Shown here: one piece after another, positions 15,436-23,787 of the stretch
Numbering within the stretch: position 1 is the stretch's first letter
Layout of the letters: each line of letters opens with the position of its first letter
Assembly: GCA_017551165.1 (NCBI GenBank)
Contig: JAFZMO010000086.1
Span: 1 to 43,598, forward strand
Origin: Lachnospiraceae bacterium
GTDB taxonomy: Bacteria; Bacillota; Clostridia; Lachnospirales; Lachnospiraceae
DNA length: 43,598 nt
Reading direction: 5' to 3'
The notes under the pieces: model-generated
What the model was told of the DNA's origin: nothing
Seen by the model: the letters and a program-made list of their open reading frames with translations, nothing else
Database searches by the model: none
Made by a program: the position numbers and the translations under genes

Positions 15436-17871
15436 TCACGGCTTTACAACGATCGTAAATATCTTGCCCTTGACGTAGATCTTCTTCACGATGGTTCCGG
15501 TCAGGAACTTCGCCGCGTCGGACTCCTGTACCTTGGCAAGCACGCTGTCCTCATCGTCTTCCATCGTTACGTTGACCTTGCCGCGGACCTTACCGTTGAC
15601 CTGAACGGCGATCTCGATCGTGTCTTCCTTGGTCTTGCCCTCCTCGAACGACGGCCAGGGCTCGTAAGCGATCGTGCCCTTGTGTCCGAGCTCGCTCCAC
15701 AGCTCCTCACCGATGTGAGGGCAGATGCAGGCAAGCATCTTCACAAGGCCTTCCGCGTACTCCTTCGTGCAGCGGCCTTCCTTGTAGCAGGCGTTCACGA
15801 AGATCATCATCTGGCTGATCGCAGTGTTGAATGCGAGCTTCTCGAAGTCGCTCGTCACCTTCTTCACCGTCTGGTGATATACACGCTCGAGAGACGGAAC
15901 TGCCTCGTCAGTGATATTTTCCGGATTCGTGATAAATGTCCACACGCGGTTTAAGAACTTGCGTGCGCCCTCAACGCCGGAGTTGCTCCACGGCTTGCTG
16001 ACTTCGAGCGGTCCCATGAACATCAGATACAGGCGAAGCGTGTCTGCGCCGTAGTCGCGAACGATGTCGCTCGGGTTTACGACGAACTCAGGGAAACGCT
16101 TGCCCATCTTGATGCCGTTTGCGCCGAGGATCATACCCTGGTGAACAAGCTTCTTGAACGGCTCCTCGGTCGGTGCAATTCCCTTGTCATACAGAAAATG
16201 GTTCCAGATGCGGCTGTACATCAGATGTCCTACCGCGTGCTCCGGTCCGCCGATATAGAGGTCAACCGGCATCCAGTGCTTCAGAAGTTCAGGATCCGCC
16301 AGCTGCTTGTCGTTGTCGGGATCGATATAGCGAAGGAAGTACCAGCTCGATCCTGCGGAACCGGGCATGGTCGACGTCTCTCTCTTGCCCTTGATGCCGT
16401 TGTGATCGTACTGCTTCCACTCGGTTGCATTTTCAAGAGGCGCCTGTCCGTTCTTGCCCTTGTAATCATCAAGCTCAGGCAGAACAAGCGGCAGCTCGTC
16501 ATCGTCGAGAACATGGATACCGCCGTCCTCGGTGTGTACTACCGGAACCGGCTCGCCCCAGTATCTCTGACGCGCGAAGATCCACTCGCGGAAATGATAG
16601 TTGACGGTTCTCTTGCCGACTCCCATCTTCTCCAGCTTCGCGGTGATGGCTTCCTTGGCCTCCTCCACGGTGAGTCCCGTGAACTCCTGCGAATTGATCA
16701 GACGATAGCCCTTGCCGAGATAGTCGCCCTTCTCAAACGCATGCTCGCTGACATCGACATGGCCGAGCTTCTCGTCGCCGTCGATGACCTGCAGCATATC
16801 GATATTGTGCGCGATCGCGTACTCGAAGTCACGCTGATCGTGAGACGGAACCGCCATGACGGCACCGGTACCGTAGCTGGCAAGTACGAAGTCGCCGATG
16901 AACATACGAACTTCTCTGCCGTTTACGGGGTTGATACACGTAACGCCCTTGAGCTCACATCCGGACTTTGTCTTGTTGAGCTCCGTGCGGTCCATATCAT
17001 TTTTCTTCAAGGTCTCCGCGATGTACGCCTCAACCTCCTCGCGGTTCTCGACACGGTCAAGAAGCGTCTTGACAATGTCTCCGTCGGGTGCGAGCACCAT
17101 GAACGTGATACCGTAAATAGTCTCGATACAGGTCGTGAAGATGGAGAAATCTCCGCCTCCGACGATGTCGAACTTCACCTCGACACCGGTCGATTTGCCG
17201 ATCCAGTTCTGCTGCATCAGCTTCGTTGACTCCGGCCAGTCAAGGTTCTCAAGACCCTTCAGAAGAACCTCGGCGAACGCGGGCTGATCGATGACCCACT
17301 GCTTCATATTCTTGCGGACAACCGGGTAGCCGCCGCGCTCGGACTTGCCGTCGATGACCTCGTCGTTCGAGAGCACTGTGCCGAGCTCCTCGCACCAGTT
17401 CACCGGCATGTCGATGTATTTTGCATAGCCTGCGAGATAGAGCTGCTTGAAGATCCACTGCGTCCACTTATAGTACTTCGGATCCGAGGTCGCCACCATC
17501 TTCGACCAGTCGTAGTCGAAGCCGAGCTCCTTCAGCTGCTTGCCGAAGGTCTTGATGTTCTCCTGCGTGAAGCCGTTCGGATGATGTCCCGTCGTCACGG
17601 CATACTGTTCCGCCGGCAGACCGAACGAGTCATAGCCCATCGGATGAAGCACGTTGTAGCCCTGCATGCGCTTCATTCTCGCCATGATGTCGGTCGCGGT
17701 GTACCCTTCGGGATGGCCTGCGTGAAGACCTACGCCTGACGGATACGGGAACATGTCGAGCACATAGTACTTCGGCTTGCTGAAATCCCACACATCGGTG
17801 TGGAACGTATCGTGCTCCTCCCAGTATTTTTGCCATTTCGGTTCGATTTTTCCGGGTTCGTAATTCTTCAT
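15436..17871 (-). CDS. leuS: Leucyl-tRNA synthetase
   Basis: 811 residues, normal for bacterial LeuRS. It charges tRNA-Leu in the cytoplasm. The class I HIGH motif is HAGH in PYPSGVGLHAGHPEGYTATDIMARMKRM; the editing domain (CP1) occupies the middle (DFVLASYGTGAVMAVPSHDQRDFEYA). The KMSKS loop is atypical: GIKMGKRFPEFVVNPSDIV, i.e. KMGKR. The C-terminal anticodon-binding domain ends VNGKVRGKVNV...VKKIYVKGKIFTIVVKP. A good promoter lies at 17959-17987. The roughly 80-base leader has a short palindrome but no T-box, which is notable because aminoacyl-tRNA synthetase genes of Firmicutes often have one. Confidence 0.97.
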   Translation of the reverse strand: MKNYEPGKIEPKWQKYWEEHDTFHTDVWDFSKPKYYVLDMFPYPSGVGLHAGHPEGYTATDIMARMKRMQGYNVLHPMGYDSFGLPAEQYAVTTGHHPNGFTQENIKTFGKQLKELGFDYDWSKMVATSDPKYYKWTQWIFKQLYLAGYAKYIDMPVNWCEELGTVLSNDEVIDGKSERGGYPVVRKNMKQWVIDQPAFAEVLLKGLENLDWPESTKLMQQNWIGKSTGVEVKFDIVGGGDFSIFTTCIETIYGITFMVLAPDGDIVKTLLDRVENREEVEAYIAETLKKNDMDRTELNKTKSGCELKGVTCINPVNGREVRMFIGDFVLASYGTGAVMAVPSHDQRDFEYAIAHNIDMLQVIDGDEKLGHVDVSEHAFEKGDYLGKGYRLINSQEFTGLTVEEAKEAITAKLEKMGVGKRTVNYHFREWIFARQRYWGEPVPVVHTEDGGIHVLDDDELPLVLPELDDYKGKNGQAPLENATEWKQYDHNGIKGKRETSTMPGSAGSSWYFLRYIDPDNDKQLADPELLKHWMPVDLYIGGPEHAVGHLMYSRIWNHFLYDKGIAPTEEPFKKLVHQGMILGANGIKMGKRFPEFVVNPSDIVRDYGADTLRLYLMFMGPLEVSKPWSNSGVEGARKFLNRVWTFITNPENITDEAVPSLERVYHQTVKKVTSDFEKLAFNTAISQMMIFVNACYKEGRCTKEYAEGLVKMLACICPHIGEELWSELGHKGTIAYEPWPSFEEGKTKEDTIEIAVQVNGKVRGKVNVTMEDDEDSVLAKVQESDAAKFLTGTIVKKIYVKGKIFTIVVKP

Positions 17872-17927
17872 ACGGCTCCTTCCGCCGCGCCTTCCCTGCG
17901 CGTCTTATCTCGATATCTTTCGTCAAT

Positions 17928-17944
17928 CCGAGTATATTACTCGG
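17928..17944. repeat. Inverted repeat in the leuS leader
   Basis: CCGAGTA - TAT - TACTCGG, perfect 7-bp arms, about 10-25 bases downstream of the predicted start of transcription and touching a CGGAAAAT word (17942-17949). It could be an operator or a short leader hairpin. Confidence 0.6.
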
Positions 17945-17958
17945 AAAATATAGCACAT

Positions 17959-17987
17959 AATGTATCACCACGGACTGCGAATGTCAA
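17959..17987 (-). promoter_or_regulatory. Sigma-A promoter of leuS
   Basis: On the minus strand TTGACA (17982-17987), 17 bases, TACATT (17959-17964), placed in the 72 bases after the pyrF stop at 18020. Confidence 0.8.
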
Positions 17988-18019
17988 TACTTTCGGTGTT
18001 TCGATTCGCATTTTCCGCA

Positions 18020-18949
18020 TTAACGTCCGAACACAGCCCCGTTGATGTCCTCGATCATGTCGATGACCGCCTGTCGGGATGCATCCGCAAAATTCTCCGG
18101 TGCAAACTTGTCCGCATACTTCGCCTGCTTGTACGCTGCGATGATGCCTCTCGAGGAGTTCACGATCGCGCCGAGGCCGTCTGCATTAAAGTACGGCTTC
18201 AGTCCTTCCGCCGTGCCGCCCTGTGCGCCGTAACCGGGCACGAGGATGTATGCCTTGGGCATGATCTTGCGAAGCGTCTTGCCCATCTCGGGGTACGTTG
18301 CGCCGACCACGCAGCCGACGTTGCTGTAGGCGCCGTCCATGCTCGACTCGCCCCACTCCGCAACCTTCTCGCCGACCCACTCGTACAGCGGGCGTCCGTC
18401 GATCAGGCGATCCTGGAACTCACCGCTCGAGGGGTTCGAGGTCTTGACAAGAAGGAAGATACCGCGGTCGCACTCGTTGCAGACATCAAGGAACGGCTTC
18501 ACACCGTCCGAGCCGAGATACGGGTTCACGGTCGCAAAATCCTCATCAAACGGAACGTACGTATTCCCTCCGACAGCGACCTTACCCAGGTGTGCCGTCG
18601 CATACGCCGCCGACGTCGAGCCGATGTCGCCGCGCTTCACGTCGCCGATCACGAGAAGTCCCTTACTGTGGCAGTAATCCACGGTCTTGCGGAACGCGAT
18701 CAGTCCCGGGATTCCGAACTGCTCATACATTGCGATCTGCGGCTTCGCGCAGGGAATGAGATCGTACGTTGCATCTACGATCGCCTTGTTGTACTGCCAC
18801 ACTGCCTCAGCAGCACCCTCGAGCGTCTCACCGAACTGCTCGTAGGCGGCCTTTTTAATGTGCTCGGGGATGTACGAGAGCATCGGGTCGAGACCTACCA
18901 CGATGGGTGCGTTGGTCTTCTGGATTTTGTCAATAAGCTTGCTGATCAT
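18020..18949 (-). CDS. pyrF: Orotidine 5'-phosphate decarboxylase, type 2
   Basis: 309 residues, the longer subfamily 2 form. It decarboxylates OMP to UMP, the last step of pyrimidine synthesis. The catalytic Lys/Asp set is in LLVIGDVKRGDIGSTSAAYA; the phosphate loop is in ILVPGYGAQGGTAEGL; the N-terminal VGLDPMLSYIP gives the substrate Asp. The start has AAGGAGG eight bases upstream. pyrC lies 51 bases upstream on the same strand, so the two form a small pyr unit. The gap holds a GC-rich hairpin (CCCGGG-CTTT-CCCGG, about 18967-18982) directly before the pyrF ribosome-binding site that could affect its translation; no PyrR-binding leader is evident here. Confidence 0.96.
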   Translation of the reverse strand: MISKLIDKIQKTNAPIVVGLDPMLSYIPEHIKKAAYEQFGETLEGAAEAVWQYNKAIVDATYDLIPCAKPQIAMYEQFGIPGLIAFRKTVDYCHSKGLLVIGDVKRGDIGSTSAAYATAHLGKVAVGGNTYVPFDEDFATVNPYLGSDGVKPFLDVCNECDRGIFLLVKTSNPSSGEFQDRLIDGRPLYEWVGEKVAEWGESSMDGAYSNVGCVVGATYPEMGKTLRKIMPKAYILVPGYGAQGGTAEGLKPYFNADGLGAIVNSSRGIIAAYKQAKYADKFAPENFADASRQAVIDMIEDINGAVFGR

Positions 18950-19000
18950 AAAAATCCTCCTTCTGTCCGGGAAAGCCCGGGAGTATTTTTCGTAAAATGA

Positions 19001-20260
19001 TTAATACACACGCTCGCCGTCGACAAACGTCGCCAGCACCTTGCCGTATACGCGCTTGCCGTCAAACGGGGTGTTCTTGCCCTTCGAGCGGAAGTACGAC
19101 TTGTCGATCGTGCATTCCTCACCTGTCACGACCGCGATGTCAGCAGGCGCTCCGACCGAGAGCGTGCCGCCCTTGTGTCCCGCGATCCTCGAGGGGTTCG
19201 TGCTCATCATCCGCACGAGCGTCGGCATGTCGATGTAACCGCCCTTCACAAGCGTTGTGTACGAGAGCGCAAATGCGGTCTCGGAACCGACGATGCCAAA
19301 CGGTGCCTTCGCAAATCCGCGGCTCTTCTCCTCCGTCGTGTGCGGTGCATGGTCCGTCGAGATGCAGTCAAACACGCCGTCGCGGATCGCCTTACGAAGC
19401 GCTTCCATATCCTTGCGGCTACGAAGCGGCGGGTTCATCTTATAGTTTGCGTCATCCTCCGGGATCTCGTCATCGCACATCGCAAAATGGTGCGGGCAGA
19501 CCTCGCCGGATACCGGATAGCCCTCGTCCTTGGCCGCCTTCAATAACTTCGCTGCAAACGCCGTCGAGACGTGACACAGATGCACGTGGCAACCGGTCTC
19601 TCCCGCAAGGATCAGGTCTCTCGCCGTGATGACGTCCTCCACCGCGTTCGTGATCCCGGGAAGTCCGAGCTTCTCGGAGGCTATACCTGCGTTGATCACG
19701 CCGCCGGCCACCAGGTTTTTGTCCTCGCAGTGCGCGAACATCGGTAGTCCGAGTTTCGCAGCGATCTGCAACGCCTCGCGGTACAGCGTGATGTCCATCA
19801 CGGACTTGCCGTCCTCGGACATCGCAAGCGCGCCTGCCTTCTGTGCAGCTGCAAGGTCCGCAAGCTCCTTGCCCTCCTGTCCGATCGTCACCGCTGTGAT
19901 CGGCAACAACTTCACATAACACTCGCTCTTCGCTCTCGCAAGCAACGTCTCGATCTTCTCCGCGCTGTCCGTCGCAGGCGACGTGTTGGGCATCGGTGCA
20001 ACCGCCGTATAGCCGCCGGCCGCAGCTGCAGCCGTGCCGCTTGCAAGCGTCTCCTTCGCAGTCTGACCGGGGTCGCGCAGATGCACGTGCAGGTCGACAA
20101 ACCCGGGCACAACGTACGAGCCTCGGCAATCGAGCTCCGCGCTGCCGTCCGCGGGCAGGCTGTCACCGACCGCCTTGATCACACCATCGGCGAACGCAAC
20201 GTCCGCGATCCTGTCGATCCCGTTTGCCGGATCGATCACATGTCCGTTTCGCAGTATCAT
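19001..20260 (-). CDS. pyrC: Dihydroorotase
   Basis: 419 residues, class I type. It closes carbamoyl aspartate to dihydroorotate. The metal-binding HxH is in FVDLHVHLRDPGQTAKETL; further landmarks are ANYKMNPPLRSRKD, the DCISTDHAPHTTEEK metal/catalytic Asp loop and the start GAGVIDPANGIDR-like strand (HVIDPANGIDRIADV). The start at 20260 has GGGAGGAG upstream. It is first of the pyrC-pyrF pair; its leader faces the thiT promoter. I found no convincing core promoter for it, though TTGTCA near 20300 on the minus strand could serve as a -35. Other pyr genes are not in the window. Confidence 0.96.
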   Translation of the reverse strand: MILRNGHVIDPANGIDRIADVAFADGVIKAVGDSLPADGSAELDCRGSYVVPGFVDLHVHLRDPGQTAKETLASGTAAAAAGGYTAVAPMPNTSPATDSAEKIETLLARAKSECYVKLLPITAVTIGQEGKELADLAAAQKAGALAMSEDGKSVMDITLYREALQIAAKLGLPMFAHCEDKNLVAGGVINAGIASEKLGLPGITNAVEDVITARDLILAGETGCHVHLCHVSTAFAAKLLKAAKDEGYPVSGEVCPHHFAMCDDEIPEDDANYKMNPPLRSRKDMEALRKAIRDGVFDCISTDHAPHTTEEKSRGFAKAPFGIVGSETAFALSYTTLVKGGYIDMPTLVRMMSTNPSRIAGHKGGTLSVGAPADIAVVTGEECTIDKSYFRSKGKNTPFDGKRVYGKVLATFVDGERVY

Positions 20261-20294
20261 AGAACTCCTCCCTCATTTTTCAAAAAATTGGGTA

Positions 20295-20323
20295 TTGACA
20301 AACCCTGTGCGCTTGGATATAGT
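20295..20323 (+). promoter_or_regulatory. Sigma-A promoter of the TPP riboswitch - thiT transcript
   Basis: TTGACA (20295-20300), 17 bases, TATAGT (20318-20323); transcription should start at about 20330, just before the aptamer. Confidence 0.9.
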
Positions 20324-20333
20324 TACATCCGTA

Positions 20334-20419
20334 ATTCGCTAGGGGTGCTTTGCTGAGATGAACTTTGTTCAATCCCTCATTACTTGATCCGGACAATACC
20401 GGCGTAAGGAAGCGTGAAA
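20334..20419 (+). promoter_or_regulatory. TPP riboswitch (THI element) aptamer
   Basis: The conserved TPP aptamer landmarks are present in order: AGGGGTGC at 20341-20348, CTGAGA at 20353-20358, then CTTGATCCGGACAATACCGGCGTAAGGAA (20383-20411). The P1 ends ATTCGCT and AGCG(T)GAAT-like close the structure. Thiamine pyrophosphate binding should lower thiT expression. Confidence 0.93.
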
Positions 20420-20429
20420 CTTCATCAAG

Positions 20430-20484
20430 CCTGCGTTATGCAGGAGCCAACCCCTCCGGTACAATATTTTATTACACCAGGAGG
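20430..20484 (+). promoter_or_regulatory. Riboswitch expression platform sequestering the thiT ribosome-binding site
   Basis: CCTCCGGT (20453-20460) can pair with ACCAGGAGG (20476-20484), hiding the GGAGG of thiT, with one bulged A. The competing pairs CCTGC/GCAGG (20430-20444) and GGAG/CTCC (20443-20446 with 20454-20457) would free it. No T-run terminator is present, so control looks translational. Confidence 0.7.
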
Positions 20485-20491
20485 TTTTTTT

Positions 20492-21235
20492 ATGCCCACA
20501 TTGTTATTGCAGTTCGTAAAATGGTCCGAAAATGACGGTGCGTACGTCCTTCAGAAGGCCGGCTATTTTGCACTCGCGGTTCTCGCGCTCGTGCTCGTCG
20601 TCGCAGCAGCTTCGATCGTCTCCCGCAAGGAGCGCACCAGCGAGCTTCGCACCGTTCGTCTTGTAGTTTCCGCAGTATCTCTCGCGCTCGCGGTTGTCGC
20701 TTCCATCCTCAAGGTATGGTCGCTTCCGTGGGGCGGTTCCGTCACACTGTTCAGCATGTTCTTCGTATGCTTCGTAGGCTTTCTGTACGGCCCCGTAACC
20801 GGTCTCACCGCAGCGTTTGCGTTCAGTCTTCTGCAGTTCCTGCTCTCGGGCGGATCCTACATTCTCTCGATCCCGCAGGTGCTTCTCGACTACATCTTCG
20901 CCTTCACGGCGCTCGGCCTGTCCGGCTTCTTCTTTAAGCGCAAGGGCGGCCTGATCATCGGTTACATCGTAGGCTGTGTCGGCCGCGGAGTGTTCGCTTC
21001 GCTCGCCGGTTACATGTTCTGGATGGACTACATGCCCGAAAGCTTCCCGAAGTCGATCTCGTTCCTGTACCCGATCGCTTACAACTTCAGTTACATCGGC
21101 ATCGAGATGGTTCTCACGCTCATCGTGCTCTCCATTCCCGCTGTCCGCAAGACGATCAACCGCATCTCGTTCGAGGCGACGCAGAACCGCAGAGGTGCTG
21201 TTCCCGCCAAGACCGAGGCAAAGCCTGCCGAGTAA
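20492..21235 (+). CDS. thiT: Thiamine transporter S-component ThiT (ECF type)
   Basis: 247 residues from the ATG at 20492, seven bases after GGAGG. It is the substrate-binding membrane subunit for thiamine uptake, working with a shared ECF energising module encoded elsewhere. The family hallmark LPWGGSVTLFSMFFVCFVGFLYGPVTGL is at about residues 76-104, and membrane helices follow to about 225. Compared with typical ThiT (about 190-200 residues) there is an extra N-terminal helix (about 17-45) and a charged C-terminal tail ending KTEAKPAE. Control by the TPP riboswitch and the neighbouring convergent thiN make the assignment firm. Its terminator lies inside the 3' end of thiN. Confidence 0.93.
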   Translation: MPTLLLQFVKWSENDGAYVLQKAGYFALAVLALVLVVAAASIVSRKERTSELRTVRLVVSAVSLALAVVASILKVWSLPWGGSVTLFSMFFVCFVGFLYGPVTGLTAAFAFSLLQFLLSGGSYILSIPQVLLDYIFAFTALGLSGFFFKRKGGLIIGYIVGCVGRGVFASLAGYMFWMDYMPESFPKSISFLYPIAYNFSYIGIEMVLTLIVLSIPAVRKTINRISFEATQNRRGAVPAKTEAKPAE

Positions 21236-21258
21236 TTTCGGCCGTAAACTCCGAATTC

Positions 21259-21951
21259 TTATTCGGAAAATGATATGTCATCCGGAAGGAACTCTCCCAC
21301 CAAAAGGAGGGTTCCTTTTTTTGCGCTCACCGTCGTTTCCTCCGCTGTGAAGGAGTTGCTCACGCCGAGCGCAAAATCCTCGGTCAATGCTCCGTCAGTC
21401 AGTTCGTATTTGCCGCCGCGGATCGTCACGCCTTCAGCGCCCTCGCCGGTTGCAAACACGCTGAAGGTTTTGCCCTTCACACCGCGAATCGTAGCAGTCC
21501 CTGCAAATACTGTCGAGCACATCGAAGGGCTTATCAGAAATCCGTGTCCGCCCTTCTTCGCAATGTGAAGAAGAAGCGACAGATTGGCGATTGTGTGGTC
21601 CATTCTTCCGCCGGTCCCGCCGTAGATGACGAACTCGCAGTATCCTCTCGTAAAACCCTCCGCAACCGCGATCCCGGTGTCGGTGTCATCCTTCTCTACA
21701 GGGTAACGAAGAACCTCCGTCGTCTTTCCGTCTACGTCTTTACGAGAAAGAAGGAATTCTTCGATCCGATTGTGTTGTTCCGGCAACGAATCGAAATCTC
21801 CGAGGATCACATCGGGCTTCACAAACGAAAGCTCCTCTGCTATCCACGTCAGTCCGCCGTCCGCCGCGATCACAAGATCGCCGTCCTGCGGTATTCGAAT
21901 CCGATCCGCGGGAATGCGCTCACCCGCGCCGATGATCATGCAAACTCCCAT
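21259..21951 (-). CDS. thiN: Thiamine pyrophosphokinase
   Basis: 230 residues. It transfers pyrophosphate from ATP to thiamine, making the TPP that the adjacent riboswitch senses. The N-terminal Rossmann-like domain has DLVIAADGGLTWIAEE and PDVILGDFDSLPE; DDTDTGIAVAEGF and YGGTGGRMDHTIANLSLL complete the active site. The C-terminal beta domain binds thiamine. It starts 11 bases after recJ, so it is the second gene of a recJ-thiN unit, and is convergent with thiT with only 23 bases between stops. The last 20 codons contain the plus-strand terminator of thiT (21286-21322), so that coding stretch carries two functions. Confidence 0.94.
   Translation of the reverse strand: MGVCMIIGAGERIPADRIRIPQDGDLVIAADGGLTWIAEELSFVKPDVILGDFDSLPEQHNRIEEFLLSRKDVDGKTTEVLRYPVEKDDTDTGIAVAEGFTRGYCEFVIYGGTGGRMDHTIANLSLLLHIAKKGGHGFLISPSMCSTVFAGTATIRGVKGKTFSVFATGEGAEGVTIRGGKYELTDGALTEDFALGVSNSFTAEETTVSAKKGTLLLVGEFLPDDISFSE
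21286..21322 (+). terminator. thiT terminator embedded in the 3' coding end of thiN
   Basis: AAGGAAC-T-CTCC and GGAG-G-GTTCCTT pair around CACCAAAA, followed by seven T. It lies about 50 bases after the thiT stop and inside the convergent thiN gene, where it encodes KKGTLLLVGEFL on the other strand. Confidence 0.85.
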
Positions 21952-21962
21952 ATGTTCCCCCT

Positions 21963-23711
21963 CTACGGAAACCGATACCCTTCCAAGCGGATCTCAACGC
22001 TGCTTCGCCCATTGTACGTGTTGATCTTCGGCGAATACAGTATCGTTACTGTCATGCGCTTCCCTCGACCGATCGTAAGCGCTGCGCCCTTACCGTACGC
22101 TTGCTCGAGGTCCGCCATGAAATCGTCCGCCAGGTCAAACGAAACGCCGCGCACCGTCGTTCCCGACGCATCCCGCAGCTGCAACGCAAGCACCTTGCCG
22201 CTCGCTCCGACTCTTCCCGCGCTTACGATCTCCGCGTTTCGGAGTGCAAAGCACGGCTGTCGGTTTCCCTTGCCAAACGGTCCTAACAACTCCAGTTCCT
22301 CAACGAGCGTTGTGCTCAGCTCCGAGAACGGCACCTCAAGGTCGATCTTGCGCTCTCTGCGAAGGGACGCCCCCTGCGCCTTAAACTCCTCCGCCATCGC
22401 CGCGCGGAACTCATCGAGCTTCACGGGTTCGATGGAGAGGCCTGCCGCCATCGGATGTCCGCCGTACTTGACGAACAGATCCGAATGCCGGTTCATCGCG
22501 TCGATCATGGAAAATGTCTCCGTGCTCCGTCCGGATCCCTTCAACAGATTGCTTTCTCCGGCCGCATCCGTAAGAAGGAACGTCGGGCGGTTCCATGCTT
22601 CGCGGATCTTGCCGCACACGATGCCGGCGATACTCTCATGGCATCCGGGCAGGTGAAGCACGATCACGGTCTCGTCGGGGTTCTCGGCAATTCTCTCATC
22701 GACGATGCGGAGTGCTTCCTTCGCGTAGAAGTCCGACTGCTCTCTGCGGCGAAGATTGACTTCAACCATTCGGCTTGCGTACTCCTGACGGAGCGATTCG
22801 TCTGCACTCAGCAACAGTTCCACGCCGTAGTCTGCCGTGTCGAGTCGTCCGAGAGCGTTGATGCACGGTCCGAGTACAAATCCGAAATGGTATGCGCTGG
22901 CAGGCTCGGTGAGACCGTTCGCGATGAACAATGCACGAAGGCCTGCGTTCCATCGCTCGACCGGCTTCAACAAACCTTTTTGTATAATATCGCGCGCGTA
23001 ACCGTTCATGTCCATGACATCGCAGATCGTTGCGATCGCAAGTATCTCGATCATACGCTCGCAGTAGCCCGTCATGCCCTCTGAGGCGAGCAGTGCGTCC
23101 GCGAGAAGTCCCGCCACAACGGCTCCGCACAGGTTTTCATAGCGGTAAACTCCCTGTTCGGTCTTCGGATCGACCGTGCAGTCGGTCAACGGCAGAGTTT
23201 CCTGAGGATCGTGGTGGTCTGTGACGACGATGCGTAAGCCCAGCTCCTTTGCAAGAGCACACTGCTTCACGGCGGCGATGCCGTTGTCCACCGTGACGAT
23301 CATGCGTACATTTTCCGAGAGAGCCTGACGCACCATCTCCTCCGAGATGCCGTAGCCGTCCGCAACGCGGTCCGGAATGCGGTAGTCAACCTCCGCCCCG
23401 AGCATGCGAAGCGCGGTCACCATCAGGTACGTGGCGGTCACACCGTCCACATCATAGTCGCCGATCACACGGAATTTGCCGCCCTCTGCGATAGCCTCCC
23501 GCATCACGCGCACGAAGTCATCCGTGCCCGTCAGTCTCGGCCAACGGTCCTCCTCACTGCCGTAGAGATACGCGCCGACTTCCTCCTCGGTACGGTACCC
23601 GCGGCTCCACAGGATGCGCGCACAAATGTTGGTGATGCCGAATCTCTGCATCAAAAAGGATACGTCGCCGGAACGCCAGGTCCCCGTCCAGTCTTCCTCG
23701 TACCGCCTCAT
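21963..23711 (-). CDS. recJ: Single-stranded-DNA-specific exonuclease RecJ
   Basis: 582 residues from the ATG at 23711 (GGAGG six bases upstream; a TTG six codons earlier overlaps that site). It is a 5'-3' single-strand exonuclease for recombination and repair. DHH-family motifs: GDYDVDG at 84-90, TDHHD at 164-168, then DHHA1 with KYGGHPMAAGLSIE and a C-terminal OB-like domain (EELELLGPFGKGNRQPCFALRNAEI). It follows secDF, as in many Clostridia, but a terminator separates them, and the next gene is thiN rather than the apt/relA I would expect. Confidence 0.95.
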   Translation of the reverse strand: MRRYEEDWTGTWRSGDVSFLMQRFGITNICARILWSRGYRTEEEVGAYLYGSEEDRWPRLTGTDDFVRVMREAIAEGGKFRVIGDYDVDGVTATYLMVTALRMLGAEVDYRIPDRVADGYGISEEMVRQALSENVRMIVTVDNGIAAVKQCALAKELGLRIVVTDHHDPQETLPLTDCTVDPKTEQGVYRYENLCGAVVAGLLADALLASEGMTGYCERMIEILAIATICDVMDMNGYARDIIQKGLLKPVERWNAGLRALFIANGLTEPASAYHFGFVLGPCINALGRLDTADYGVELLLSADESLRQEYASRMVEVNLRRREQSDFYAKEALRIVDERIAENPDETVIVLHLPGCHESIAGIVCGKIREAWNRPTFLLTDAAGESNLLKGSGRSTETFSMIDAMNRHSDLFVKYGGHPMAAGLSIEPVKLDEFRAAMAEEFKAQGASLRRERKIDLEVPFSELSTTLVEELELLGPFGKGNRQPCFALRNAEIVSAGRVGASGKVLALQLRDASGTTVRGVSFDLADDFMADLEQAYGKGAALTIGRGKRMTVTILYSPKINTYNGRSSVEIRLEGYRFP

Positions 23712-23736
23712 GCTCTGCCTCCTGCTCAATCTTAGG

Positions 23737-23770
23737 AAAAATCCTGCCGAACGCTTCTGTCCGGCAGGAT
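23737..23770 (-). terminator. Terminator after secDF
   Basis: On the minus strand ATCCTGCCG and CGGCAGGAT form a perfect 9-bp stem with a 12-base loop, followed by TTTTTCC. It lies between the secDF stop and the recJ start. Confidence 0.85.
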
Positions 23771-23787
23771 GATTTCATACAAACTCT

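Noticed and set aside
17872-17958. T-box leader for leuS
   Set aside because: The leader is about 80 bases and lacks the T-box consensus and a terminator; only a 7-bp palindrome is present.
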